This document shows, in pieces, positions 8,018 through 17,259 of a stretch of 64,000 bases of DNA. Source of the stretch: Paraburkholderia sp. D15 (GTDB lineage: Bacteria; Pseudomonadota; Gammaproteobacteria; Burkholderiales; Burkholderiaceae); contig NZ_CP110395.1 of NCBI RefSeq assembly GCF_029910215.1, positions 744,001-808,000 of the forward strand. The letters are read 5' to 3'. A program made the position numbers and the translations under genes. Below the pieces are notes generated by a model that saw nothing but the letters and a program-made list of their open reading frames with translations, had not been told where the DNA came from and made no database searches. Each line of letters opens with the position of its first letter. Positions within the stretch are counted from its first letter, which is position 1.

Positions 8018-9256
8018 ATGCCGACTTCTTCACACTCCTCCGTTGCTTCCGTCGTGCCCTGTCCGGTTGTCGACTCGCTCGACGCCATCCTTCCCGAAGA
8101 ACCGTTGCTGATGATGGGCGCCGGCCCCGTGCCGATTCCCGCCGCCGTCGCCAAGGCCAACGCGATCGTGATCAATCACCTCGGCGGCACCATGGTGAAG
8201 GTGATCAACCAGGTGAAGACCATGGCGCGCTACGTGTTCCAGACGAACTCGAAGTGGGTGCTGGGTGTCGCGGGTCCGGGATCGGCGGCGATGGAAATGG
8301 CGATCTCCAATCTCGCGTGGCAAGGCACGCGCGTGCTGAGCATCAAGAACGGTTTCTTCAGCGAGCGGATGGCGGAGATGGGCCGCCGTGTCGGCGCGCA
8401 GGTGAGCACGCTGGACGTCGACGACGGCGTGGTCGCGAGTCTCGATCAGGTTGCCGAAGCGATTCGCCGCGAGCGGCCGGAGATCGTGACCGTAGTGCAG
8501 GGCGAGACCTCGAACACGGTGTGGAATTACCACCTGAAGGATATCGCCGCGCTCGCCAAGGCGGCTGGCGCGCTGGTGATCGTCGACGCGGTGTGCACGC
8601 TCAGCACGATGCCGCTGGAGATGGACGCGTGGGGCATCGACGCGGTGATCACCGGTGGGCAGAAGGGCTTGTCGTCGATCCCCGGCGTGTCGCTGATCGC
8701 GTTCTCGGATGCGGCGTGGGCGCGCGTGAAGGGACGCACGGCGTCGAACGCGCACTGGTGCCTGGATGCCTCGCTCGCGGAGAACTTCTGGCACAACGCG
8801 GGCTATCACTACACCGCGCCGGTGTCGGGCGTGCTCGCGTTGCACGAGGCGTTGCGACTGGTGTGCGCGGAGACGCTGGAGAAGCGTTTCGCGCGACATC
8901 TGAAATGCTCGCTGGCGTTGCAGGAAGGGATCGCCGCGTTGGGGCTGAAGCTGTATGCGCCCGCCGAGTGCCGGCTCAATTCCGTAGTCGGCATCGAAGT
9001 GCCGCAGGGTTTGAATCCCGGCGACATCTGCGGGCATATCTCGCGGCAGCATCAGGTGGAGATTTCGGGCTCGTTCGGTTTGCCGATCGTGCGGATCGGC
9101 CAGATGGGCGAGCAATGCCGCGAACACAATCTGTTCAGAACGCTGCACGCGCTGGGCCGCACGATGCGCGATCTCGGCGCGAACGTGGATTTGCCGGCGG
9201 GCGTAGCGGCGCTGGAGAAATCGCTGTCGGGTGGGGCGCGCGCGGCAGCGCGGTGA
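8018..9256 (+). CDS. Class V PLP aminotransferase (alanine/serine-glyoxylate type)
   Basis: This 412-residue enzyme has the fold of alanine-glyoxylate and serine-pyruvate aminotransferases. MGAGPVPIP near residue 33 is the usual N-terminal motif. VVQGETSNTVWN binds cofactor, VDAVCTL holds the Asp that pairs with the pyridine ring, and GGQKGL carries the PLP lysine at about residue 216. The amino donor cannot be read from sequence. Ureidoglycine-glyoxylate transamination is also possible, since purine catabolism genes lie at 12.5-17.1 kb. No good ribosome binding site precedes the ATG at 8018, so the first 20-30 residues are uncertain. The preceding terminator suggests separate transcription or read-through. 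Confidence 0.75.
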   Translation: MPTSSHSSVASVVPCPVVDSLDAILPEEPLLMMGAGPVPIPAAVAKANAIVINHLGGTMVKVINQVKTMARYVFQTNSKWVLGVAGPGSAAMEMAISNLAWQGTRVLSIKNGFFSERMAEMGRRVGAQVSTLDVDDGVVASLDQVAEAIRRERPEIVTVVQGETSNTVWNYHLKDIAALAKAAGALVIVDAVCTLSTMPLEMDAWGIDAVITGGQKGLSSIPGVSLIAFSDAAWARVKGRTASNAHWCLDASLAENFWHNAGYHYTAPVSGVLALHEALRLVCAETLEKRFARHLKCSLALQEGIAALGLKLYAPAECRLNSVVGIEVPQGLNPGDICGHISRQHQVEISGSFGLPIVRIGQMGEQCREHNLFRTLHALGRTMRDLGANVDLPAGVAALEKSLSGGARAAAR

Positions 9257-9342
9257 CGCGGCGTGAACGTCCCTGTCGCACGCCTGATCGAAACTGAAGC
9301 AACGCCGAAGCCGGCCGCCGCGCGCGCGGGCAGCGCGGCGCT

Positions 9343-10671
9343 TCACTTGAGATAGAGCGCCGGCGCCCAGCCGCCTTCGCGCGAAGAAAACTGCACGCTG
9401 CGCCCCGTCGTGTTGCGTATGCAGATGCCGATCTGCGTCGCGCCGGCGGCGACCTGCGCGGCCACGTAGCTCGTCACGTCGTTCGTGCGCACGCCGGGCA
9501 AGTTGTCCAGATAGATGCCGCCTATGTGTTGCGTCGAGCAGGCGCTGGCAGTCGGCGGATGCGTCGCGTCGTCCCAATCCGTGGACGCTGCGTAAAGGTC
9601 GAGCATCACGGCCGTCGAGTCGCTGACGTTCTGCCCATAGGTTTGCAGCGAAGACGTCGCATACGGATAGGCGCCGAGATCGCGAGGCGTGTCGAATTTC
9701 ATCAGTACGACGCTGCCGGTCGTCGACATCAGCGTGGCGTCGGTGGCATGCACCACGCCGTTCGTGTCGGTCCACGCGTCTGCGTTAGCGACCGAGTAAT
9801 ACGTCGGGATGCTCTTCGAGCAGGTCGAGCCCTGCGTTACCGGCGCGTTCATGCACGTGTCGATCATGTATTGCATCGAATCGACCTTCCACGCGTCGAT
9901 AAAATCGCCGTGGGCCGTGTACATGCCGCCCCATTGCAGCACCCAGCGGCCATCCTGCCACACCGGGTCCAGCGATAGCTGCGCGCTCGACATATCGGGG
10001 TCCTGTCCGAGGTCGTACGCGATGTTCATCTGCAACTCCGGCAGCTTGACCGGGAAGGCGCTGGGGCACGTACCGTCCGCATTGCGATACGCCATGTTGA
10101 CAATGCCGGCCATGGGGTCGGGCACCAGCGTTTTGCCGTCCCAGCAATCCGGGAAATGCACAGAGATGTCGAGCTGCGCGTACGGGCCGTCGCTGCCGGT
10201 CACGAGCGGGCACTGGGTCGGGGCGACTGTCGTGTACGAGCCGCCCGCGCACAGGAAGTTGATGTGGGGATTCGGTGTCGTGCCCTTGTGATCGCCCGCC
10301 AGCATCTCGAGGCCGGCGGGAATCGCCTGAAGCGGAACAACCGGTTGATCGTTCTTGTAATAGGTCTTCTGATACGACGGCACGACGATGCCGGACGCGC
10401 GCTTCAGTTGCGGCGCCCAGTAGGCCGAGACGTCGGCGGTCGAATCGCAGGTGGTGAGCTTGTTGTCGTTCAGTGAACCGTATGTGCTGGATGCATTCGT
10501 CGCCGTGTTGCCGAAGAAATCGTGACCCATTGCCTGACCGGGAAGACCGGGATACATGATCGGATCATCCGGCAATGTATGGGAGTAAGCGCATTGCACG
10601 TTGAACTCGTTGGCCCAGGCGGGGGCAGCGACCGACGCCAGAAGTATCCAGAGCACGCGAAAGATTTTCAT
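9343..10671 (-). CDS. Secreted DUF1996-domain protein
   Basis: This 442-residue protein starts with a clear signal peptide (MKIFRVLWILLASVAAPAWA). The mature part has the features I associate with DUF1996: MGHDFFGNT, a segment TTCDSTADVSAYWAPQL, a PHINFLC-like segment, and paired cysteines throughout. DUF1996 proteins are best known from fungi, where they are secreted and of unknown activity. A bacterial copy is less common. The several Cys residues suggest disulphide bonds in the periplasm or outside the cell. No neighbour gives a functional hint. I cannot assign a reaction. Confidence 0.7.
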   Translation of the reverse strand: MKIFRVLWILLASVAAPAWANEFNVQCAYSHTLPDDPIMYPGLPGQAMGHDFFGNTATNASSTYGSLNDNKLTTCDSTADVSAYWAPQLKRASGIVVPSYQKTYYKNDQPVVPLQAIPAGLEMLAGDHKGTTPNPHINFLCAGGSYTTVAPTQCPLVTGSDGPYAQLDISVHFPDCWDGKTLVPDPMAGIVNMAYRNADGTCPSAFPVKLPELQMNIAYDLGQDPDMSSAQLSLDPVWQDGRWVLQWGGMYTAHGDFIDAWKVDSMQYMIDTCMNAPVTQGSTCSKSIPTYYSVANADAWTDTNGVVHATDATLMSTTGSVVLMKFDTPRDLGAYPYATSSLQTYGQNVSDSTAVMLDLYAASTDWDDATHPPTASACSTQHIGGIYLDNLPGVRTNDVTSYVAAQVAAGATQIGICIRNTTGRSVQFSSREGGWAPALYLK

Positions 10672-10844
10672 GTCGGACTCCGTTGAGTCGCGACGTATCG
10701 CGAACCCGTGCGGCCGCGAGCGTCATTGATGAAACCTGTTTCGTAGTATGACGAACTAATCTGTCTGGAAGCGAAGACGGGACCGACAATGACGAAAGTC
10801 TAATGAGCGTGCAATCCGAATCCGCCGGTGCGGCGGGCGCCGTC

Positions 10845-10868
10845 TCCGACGCGGCGTGCCGCGTCGGA
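10845..10868. repeat. Perfect GC stem-loop downstream of the MFS gene
   Basis: Ten-base perfect arms TCCGACGCGG and CCGCGTCGGA enclose the tetraloop CGTG. It is 29 bases past the stop codon of the minus-strand MFS gene. There is no T-tract, so it may stabilise the mRNA end or be a weak terminator. Confidence 0.5.
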
Positions 10869-10896
10869 CAGGAAGAAGGAACCGATCGAAGCTGAA

Positions 10897-12108
10897 TCAG
10901 GTCGCCGCGGGGGCGACCGGCGCGCGTGCATTGCGCAGATAGAGAACCGTCGACAGCACGACGGCCGCGGCCGACGCCATCGCCGCAAACAGAAACACCG
11001 AGCCGTAGCCGAACTCACCGGCGATATACCCCGCCAGCGGCCCGGTAATCCCCAGCGACAGATCCAGAAACACCGAATACGCCGACAACGCCGCGCCGCG
11101 GCTTGCCGGCGGCACGAGGCCGACCGCCTCGACGCCGAGCGCCGGAAACACCAGTGCGAAGCCGAAGCCCGTCAACGCGGCGCCGGCGAGCGCCACGTGC
11201 GGTTCGGGGGCGAGCCACAGCATCAACAGCCCCGCGCATTCGAACGAGAACGACGCAATCGCGACGCGGAACCCGCCGTAAGTCTTGATCGTATTGGCGA
11301 ACAGCAGACGCGCGCCGATGAAGAGCGTGCCGAACACCGTCAGCGACAGCGCCGCGTTCGGCCAATGCCTCGCCGCATAGAACAGCGTGATGAAGGTGGC
11401 GATCGAGCCGAACCCGGCCGAGCCGAGCGCGAGCCCGAGGCCATGCGGCAACACGCGCGTGAACACGCTGCCGTACGACATGCGCTCGCCGTGCACGACC
11501 GGCACCGGCGCGATGGGCCGCGCCAGATAGAAACCGAGAGCGGCCAGCAGAATCACCAGAATGCCCAGCGCGGCGAAGCCGACCGTATGCGCGATCGCGA
11601 CGCCGAGCGGCGCACCGACCGCCAGCGCGCCATACGTGGCGATGCCGTTCCACGAAATCACCCGCGCGTTGTTGCTGGTGCCGACCCGGCCGATGCCCCA
11701 CAGAATCGCGCCGGTGCCGCACAGGCTTTCGCCGAAACCGAGCACGAGCCGGCTACACACCAGCAGCGCGAGGCTCAGCACGGGCCAGCGGCCGCACAGC
11801 ACCGCGGCCAGCAACAGCACGCCGCTCGCACCGCACCCCAGCAGACCGATCGACACCGTGCGTTTCGGCCCCAGCGTGTCCGCCGAGCGGCCGGCCAGCG
11901 GCCGCGACGCGAGCGTCGCCAGGTATTGCACGCTGATTGCCGCGCCGGCCAGCACCGCGCTATAGCCGAGGTCGTCGTGGACGTAGCCGGGCAGCACCGC
12001 GAGCGGAATTCCGATCGTCAGGTAGCAAATAAACGTGAAAAAAACGACCGGAATGATCTGCAAGGTCGTCGCAAACTGGCTGCGAGGTGCCGCTGAGTCG
12101 GTGGACAT
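10897..12108 (-). CDS. MFS transporter, YhhS/YfcJ-like
   Basis: This 403-residue protein has about twelve hydrophobic segments. [13 protein letters not shown] after the second helix is the family A-motif. The order and length resemble the YhhS/YfcJ group of bacterial MFS efflux carriers, of uncertain substrate. The N-terminus ([22 protein letters not shown]) is short and cytoplasmic. It is divergent from xdhA across a 388-base gap and could share regulation with it. That is inference, and no substrate is proposed. Confidence 0.75.
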   Translation of the reverse strand: MSTDSAAPRSQFATTLQIIPVVFFTFICYLTIGIPLAVLPGYVHDDLGYSAVLAGAAISVQYLATLASRPLAGRSADTLGPKRTVSIGLLGCGASGVLLLAAVLCGRWPVLSLALLVCSRLVLGFGESLCGTGAILWGIGRVGTSNNARVISWNGIATYGALAVGAPLGVAIAHTVGFAALGILVILLAALGFYLARPIAPVPVVHGERMSYGSVFTRVLPHGLGLALGSAGFGSIATFITLFYAARHWPNAALSLTVFGTLFIGARLLFANTIKTYGGFRVAIASFSFECAGLLMLWLAPEPHVALAGAALTGFGFALVFPALGVEAVGLVPPASRGAALSAYSVFLDLSLGITGPLAGYIAGEFGYGSVFLFAAMASAAAVVLSTVLYLRNARAPVAPAAT

Positions 12109-12496
12109 GGGGAAAACGAGACTTGAAAACGCCGGAAAGCCGTGATTTTCCCATGGAACCGATTCCCTTGCAGGGATTGCTTAATAATCCAGGCGGTTAA
12201 TAAACGGTGCCGGATGCATATAGTGGTCAGTTTTTGCTGCTTCGACGTCGTTTTTTCCGGTGCGACAGGTGAGTTGCGGCAGAGTGGGGTTGTCTTTATT
12301 GGCTTATAAATTAAAAAAATACGGTAAATTTCGCCTATGAACATAAGCCACCGACCGCTCAAATCCATCTCTATATCGTTTCAAGGATATGTCCCGCATG
12401 CGATCCGAGCTATGGGTTGTATTTATTGAGGATGATAGTTTTCGAACCATCACGCAGCACGTCCCCACGGACACAGAACTTCGAGAGTAAAGAGAC
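12109..12496. other. Divergent intergenic region, MFS gene to xdhA
   Basis: This 388-base gap is more AT-rich than its surroundings, especially 12295-12345 with runs of A. It should hold the promoters of the two divergent genes. I could not fix a convincing -35/-10 pair, and I see no gene. Confidence 0.5.
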
Positions 12497-14026
12497 ATGA
12501 CTGAGCCGATTCGCTTCTACCACCGCAACGCGATCCGCGAGATCAAGGACGCGCCTGTTACCCGCACGGTCCTGCAGTATCTGCGCGAGGACGCGCACTG
12601 CACCGGCACCAAGGAAGGCTGCGCCGAAGGCGACTGCGGCGCGTGCACGGTCGTGCTCGGCGAACGCAATGCGGCGGGCGGCGTCGACTTCAAGGCGGTC
12701 AACGCGTGCATTCAATTCGTGCCGACGCTGGACGGCAAGGCGCTGTTCACCGTCGAGGATCTGCGTCAGCCGGACGGCTCGCTGCATCCGGTGCAGGAAG
12801 CGATGGTGGAGTGTCACGGTTCGCAGTGTGGTTTCTGCACGCCGGGCTTCGTCATGTCGATGTGGTCGCTGTATGAAAAGCACGGCCACGAGCATAGCTG
12901 CGCGAACAGGACGGTGCCGTCGCGCGACACGATCAGCAACGCGCTGACCGGCAACCTGTGCCGCTGCACCGGCTACCGTCCGATCGTCGATGCCGCCGTG
13001 CGCATGTTCGACGCGCCGCCGCCGAAAGCGCCGGTCAACGTCGAAGCGCTCGCCGCGACGCTCGCGAAGATCGAACGTACCGACACGTTCCACTATCAGC
13101 ACGCCGGCCAGCAGTTCGACGCGCCGCGCACGGTCGACGCGCTCGCGAAGATCAAGGAAGCCGAACCGGCCACGCGGATTCTCGCCGGCAGCACCGACAT
13201 CGGTCTGTGGGTCACGAAGATGATGCGCGAGCTCGGCAACATCGTGTACGTCGGTCAGATCGCCGAATTCCAGAAGCTGGAAGTCAACGGCGACTGGATC
13301 GAGATCGGCGCGGGCGTGAGCGTCGAAAAGGCCTATACGGAAATCATCAAGCAGTATCCGGAACTGTTCGAAATGCAGCAGCGCTTCGCGTCGCTGCCGA
13401 TCCGCAACGCCGGCACGCTCGGCGGCAATATCGCCAACGGTTCGCCGATCGGCGATTCGATGCCCGGCCTGATCGCGCTGGGCGCGCACGTGGTCGTGCG
13501 CGGCGGCGATATCGAACGCGAAATGCCGCTGGAAGATCTGTACCTCGCCTACCAGAAGAAGGACATGGCCGAGCACGAGTTCGTGGTCGGGCTGAAGGTG
13601 CCGACCCGCACCGGCGCGCGCAAGAACCTGCAATTCCGCACCTACAAGCTGTCCAAGCGCTTCGACTCGGACATCTCGGCAGTCTGCGCGGCGTTCTCGT
13701 TCATCGCCGACGGCAACATGATCCGCGAACCGCGCATCGCGTTCGGCGGCATGGCCGCGACCTCCAAGCGCGCCACGCACGCCGAAGCCGTGCTGCGCGA
13801 CGCGGAATGGCACGAAGCCACCGCGCAGGCCGCGATGATCGCGCTCGGCAACGACTACGCGCCGCTGTCCGACATGCGTGCGACCAGCAACTACCGGCTC
13901 GATGCCGCGAAGAACACCTTGTACCGTTTCTGGCTCGAAACGCGTCCGAACAATCCGCTGCCGAAGAGCGCGCTCGACGTGCGCGCGGTCGCCCCGGCCT
14001 GTGCCCCGGCCGGCGCGAATGTCTAA
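12497..14026 (+). CDS. xdhA: Xanthine dehydrogenase, small subunit (FeS/FAD)
   Basis: This 509-residue subunit carries electrons from the molybdenum centre to FAD during oxidation of hypoxanthine and xanthine to urate. The plant-type 2Fe-2S site is in GTKEGCAEGDCGAC (about residues 36-49). The second 2Fe-2S site is formed by CHGSQCGFCTPG and NLCRCTGYRP. The FAD domain follows (about 190-370, with RILAGSTDIG and NAGTLGGNIANGSPIGD), then the CO_dehyd_flav_C domain. AAGAGA precedes the ATG. xdhB follows after 110 bases. Length and motif order match proteobacterial XdhA. Confidence 0.93.
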   Translation: MTEPIRFYHRNAIREIKDAPVTRTVLQYLREDAHCTGTKEGCAEGDCGACTVVLGERNAAGGVDFKAVNACIQFVPTLDGKALFTVEDLRQPDGSLHPVQEAMVECHGSQCGFCTPGFVMSMWSLYEKHGHEHSCANRTVPSRDTISNALTGNLCRCTGYRPIVDAAVRMFDAPPPKAPVNVEALAATLAKIERTDTFHYQHAGQQFDAPRTVDALAKIKEAEPATRILAGSTDIGLWVTKMMRELGNIVYVGQIAEFQKLEVNGDWIEIGAGVSVEKAYTEIIKQYPELFEMQQRFASLPIRNAGTLGGNIANGSPIGDSMPGLIALGAHVVVRGGDIEREMPLEDLYLAYQKKDMAEHEFVVGLKVPTRTGARKNLQFRTYKLSKRFDSDISAVCAAFSFIADGNMIREPRIAFGGMAATSKRATHAEAVLRDAEWHEATAQAAMIALGNDYAPLSDMRATSNYRLDAAKNTLYRFWLETRPNNPLPKSALDVRAVAPACAPAGANV

Positions 14027-14136
14027 GACGAGATAAGTACACAAAAGGCCGGCCGCCTGGCGCTTGATGCCGGGCGGACGGGCAGGACAACCGGGGCGTC
14101 CCGGCGCGGTCCTGGAAGCATACGGAGAACATCACA

Positions 14137-16503
14137 ATGAATCAGCAAGCCGAACCGTTCCTGAAAGACCTCAAGGAGCTCGAGGACTTCACCCAGGTCC
14201 ACGTTTCGCGACCGCACGAGTCCGCGCATCTGCACGTGAGCGGCCGCGCGACCTATACCGACGACATCCCGACGCTCGCCGGCACGCTGCACGCCGCGCT
14301 CGGCCTGTCGCCGAAAGCGCACGCGAAGATCGTCTCGATGTCGCTCGACAAGGTGCGCGCCACGCCGGGCGTGGTCGCGATCTTCACCGCCGAGGACTTC
14401 CCGGGCGTCAACGACGTCGGCCCGATCATCCACGGCGACGATCCGATTCTCGCGGACGGCCTCGTGCAATACGTCGGCCAGCCGATGTTCATCGTGGTCG
14501 CGACCTCGCACGAAGCCGCGCGTCTCGCCGCGCGCCGCGCCGAAGTCGTCTACGAAGAGCTGCCGGCGGTGCTGACCGCGCAGCAGGCGCGCGCCGCGAA
14601 CCAGCACGTGCTGCCGCCGATGAAACTCGCGCGCGGCGATGCCGGCACGAAGATCGCCCGCGCCGCGCATCGCGAAGCCGGCGAAATGCTGCTGGGCGGC
14701 CAGGAACAGTTCTATCTGGAAGGCCAGATCTCGTACGCGGTGCCGAAGGACGACGACGGCATGCACGTCTACTGTTCGACGCAGCATCCGACCGAAATGC
14801 AGCACATGGTCGCGCATGCGTTGGGCGTGGCGTCGCACAACGTGCTGATCGAGTGCCGCCGGATGGGCGGCGGGTTCGGCGGCAAGGAATCCCAATCGGG
14901 TCTGTTCGCCTGCTGCGCGGCGCTCGCCGCATGGAAGCTGCTGTGCCCGGTGAAGCTGCGTCCGGACCGCGACGACGACATGATGGTCACGGGCAAGCGC
15001 CACGATTTCCACTACACGTACGAAGTCGGTTACGACGATCAAGGCGTGATCGACGGCGTGTCGGTCGACATGACCTCGCGCTGCGGTTTCTCCGCCGACC
15101 TGTCGGGTCCGGTGATGACGCGCGCGCTGTGCCACTTCGACAACGCGTACTGGCTCTCCGACGTCTCGATCGACGGTTTCTGCGGCAAGACCAACACGCA
15201 GTCGAACACCGCGTTCCGCGGCTTCGGCGGTCCGCAGGGCGCGTTCGCGATCGAATACATCATGGACAACGTCGCGCGTTCGGTCGGCCAGGATTCGCTC
15301 GACGTACGTCGCCGCAACCTGTACGGCAAGACCGAGCGCAATCAGACGCCGTACGGCCAGGTCGTCGAAGACAACGTGATTCACGAGCTGATCGACGAAC
15401 TCGAAGCGACCAGCGAATACCGCGCACGCCGCGCCGCGATCAACGAATTCAACGCGAACAATGAGATCCTGAAGAAGGGTCTCGCATTGACGCCGGTGAA
15501 GTTCGGCATCGCGTTCAACGTGACCCACTTCAACCAGGCCGGTGCGCTGGTGCATATCTACACCGACGGTTCGGTGCTGGTGAACCACGGCGGCACCGAA
15601 ATGGGCCAGGGTTTGAACACCAAGGTCGCGCAGGTCGTCGCGCATGAACTCGGCATCAGCTTCGGCCGTATCCGCGTGACCGCGACCGATACCAGCAAGA
15701 TCGCCAATACCTCGGCGACGGCGGCATCGACCGGTTCGGACCTGAACGGCAGGGCCGCGCAGGACGCCGCGCGTCAATTGCGCGAACGTCTGCAGGCATT
15801 CGCGGCCGAGCGTTTCGGCGGCAATCAGGTGAGCGCGTCGGAAGTGCGCTTCGTGCACGACCGCGTGGTGGTCGGCGACGCCGTGGTGCCGTTCGAGGAA
15901 GTGATCGCGAAGGCCTACGTCGCACGTATTCAATTGTGGTCCGACGGTTTCTACGCCACGCCGAAGCTCTACTGGGATCAGGCGAAGCTGCAAGGCCGGC
16001 CGTTCTTCTACTACTCGTACGGCGCGGCCGTGTCGGAAGTGGTGATCGACACGCTGACCGGCGAAATGCGCGTGCTGCGCGCGGACGCATTGCACGACGT
16101 GGGCGCATCGCTGAACCCGGCGCTCGACGTCGGCCAGGTGGAAGGCGCGTTCATTCAGGGCATGGGCTGGCTCACGACCGAGGAACTGTGGTGGAACGCG
16201 GGCGGCAAGCTGATGACGCATGCGCCGTCCACCTACAAGATTCCGACCGTCAACGACACGCCGCCCGATTTCCGCGTGCGCCTGTTCAAGAACCGCAATG
16301 CGGAGGACAGCATTCACCGTTCGAAGGCGACCGGCGAGCCGCCGCTGCTGCTGCCGTTCTCGGTGTTCTTCGCGGTGCGCGATGCGGTCTCGGCGGTGGG
16401 CAACCACAAGGTCAACCCGCCGCTGAACGCGCCGGCGACGAGCGAGGAAATCCTCAAGGCCGTCAGCGCGGTGCGCGCGGCCGTCGCCACGCCGCGTCAG
16501 TGA
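14137..16503 (+). CDS. xdhB: Xanthine dehydrogenase, molybdopterin subunit
   Basis: This 788-residue catalytic subunit binds the molybdenum cofactor and hydroxylates purines. The N-terminal a/b hammerhead domain spans about residues 30-140. Molybdopterin-binding motifs are RRMGGGFGGKE, FRGFGGPQGAF, GGTEMGQGLNTK and ATAASTGSDLNG. The catalytic Glu lies in KATGEPPLLLP near the C-terminus. Length is typical of the two-subunit bacterial enzyme. It is 110 bases downstream of xdhA and 38 bases upstream of the short xdhC, so the three look like one operon for purine catabolism. Confidence 0.93.
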   Translation: MNQQAEPFLKDLKELEDFTQVHVSRPHESAHLHVSGRATYTDDIPTLAGTLHAALGLSPKAHAKIVSMSLDKVRATPGVVAIFTAEDFPGVNDVGPIIHGDDPILADGLVQYVGQPMFIVVATSHEAARLAARRAEVVYEELPAVLTAQQARAANQHVLPPMKLARGDAGTKIARAAHREAGEMLLGGQEQFYLEGQISYAVPKDDDGMHVYCSTQHPTEMQHMVAHALGVASHNVLIECRRMGGGFGGKESQSGLFACCAALAAWKLLCPVKLRPDRDDDMMVTGKRHDFHYTYEVGYDDQGVIDGVSVDMTSRCGFSADLSGPVMTRALCHFDNAYWLSDVSIDGFCGKTNTQSNTAFRGFGGPQGAFAIEYIMDNVARSVGQDSLDVRRRNLYGKTERNQTPYGQVVEDNVIHELIDELEATSEYRARRAAINEFNANNEILKKGLALTPVKFGIAFNVTHFNQAGALVHIYTDGSVLVNHGGTEMGQGLNTKVAQVVAHELGISFGRIRVTATDTSKIANTSATAASTGSDLNGRAAQDAARQLRERLQAFAAERFGGNQVSASEVRFVHDRVVVGDAVVPFEEVIAKAYVARIQLWSDGFYATPKLYWDQAKLQGRPFFYYSYGAAVSEVVIDTLTGEMRVLRADALHDVGASLNPALDVGQVEGAFIQGMGWLTTEELWWNAGGKLMTHAPSTYKIPTVNDTPPDFRVRLFKNRNAEDSIHRSKATGEPPLLLPFSVFFAVRDAVSAVGNHKVNPPLNAPATSEEILKAVSAVRAAVATPRQ

Positions 16504-16541
16504 ACGCGCGGCGCGACTGACGCAGGCGCGGCGCAAGACGC

Positions 16542-17138
16542 ATGACTCAACCTCTCACTGGAATGATCGCCATGAACGCTTCTTCTTCCGTTCAGATCGG
16601 CCGGCGCAGCACCGTGCAGGTGCCGCGTCCGGCGCCGATGCACATCGTGCTGTTCGGTGCCGGGCACGTCGGTCACGCGCTCGTCGAGCTGCTCGGCAGC
16701 CTGCCGTGCGTGGTCCAGTGGGTCGACGAACGCGACGAGCTGTTCCCCGACGAGACGCCCGCCAACGTGCAGATCGAAGCGACCGACACGCCGGATGCGA
16801 TCGTCGATACGGCGCCGCCCGGTGCGTATTTCCTGGTGATGACGCACAACCACGCGCTCGATTTCTCGCTGGCCGCGCGCATCATGCGGCGACGCGATTT
16901 CACGTACTTCGGCATGATCGGTTCGAAGACCAAGCGCGTGAAGTTCGAGCGCCGTCTGCTGGATCGCGGTGTGGATCTTGACCGGCTGGTGGAGATGACC
17001 TGTCCGATCGGCGTGGCGGGTATCGTCGACAAGGCGCCGCCCGCGATCGCGGTGGCGGTGTGTGCCGAACTGCTGCAGATCCGCTCGCGGCAGGTCGCGG
17101 CGCAGGCGACGCTGGATAAACTCTGCGCGAGCGTGTGA
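16542..17138 (+). CDS. xdhC: XdhC-type accessory protein lacking the N-terminal domain
   Basis: XdhC binds sulfurated molybdenum cofactor and delivers it to XdhB. This copy has 198 residues (188 if the ATG at 16572 is used). It contains only the C-terminal Rossmann-like XdhC_C domain: HIVLFGAGHVG near residue 28, LVMTHNHALD, GMIGSKTKR and CPIGVAGI. The usual N-terminal XdhC/CoxI domain, which would add roughly 100-150 residues, is absent. Only 38 bases separate it from xdhB, so there is no room for the missing half and no sign of a nearby frameshift. It may be a stable short form, or the missing part may be supplied by another protein. Confidence 0.8.
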   Translation: MTQPLTGMIAMNASSSVQIGRRSTVQVPRPAPMHIVLFGAGHVGHALVELLGSLPCVVQWVDERDELFPDETPANVQIEATDTPDAIVDTAPPGAYFLVMTHNHALDFSLAARIMRRRDFTYFGMIGSKTKRVKFERRLLDRGVDLDRLVEMTCPIGVAGIVDKAPPAIAVAVCAELLQIRSRQVAAQATLDKLCASV

Positions 17139-17230
17139 GCTTCACGTGAGCGTCGTGTGAGGGTTGTTTGAATGTGCCTTCGCAGTCTTTCTTCAAAGGG
17201 TGACGCGTAAAACGTCCCCTCCTTCCCGCT

Positions 17231-17259
17231 AACGTCAGCCTTGCGCTGACGTTTCTTTT
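17231..17259 (+). terminator. Intrinsic terminator after xdhC
   Basis: The stem AACGTCAGC / GCTGACGTT (9 bp) has a five-base loop and is followed by TCTTTTTT. The hairpin overlaps the last codons of the convergent LysR gene at 17235. Confidence 0.8.

Noticed and set aside
14023..16536. Long antisense open frame opposite xdhB
   Set aside because: It is a by-product of high GC and strong codon bias of xdhB. The translation is Arg/His-rich without any motif, and xdhB on the other strand is a clear enzyme.
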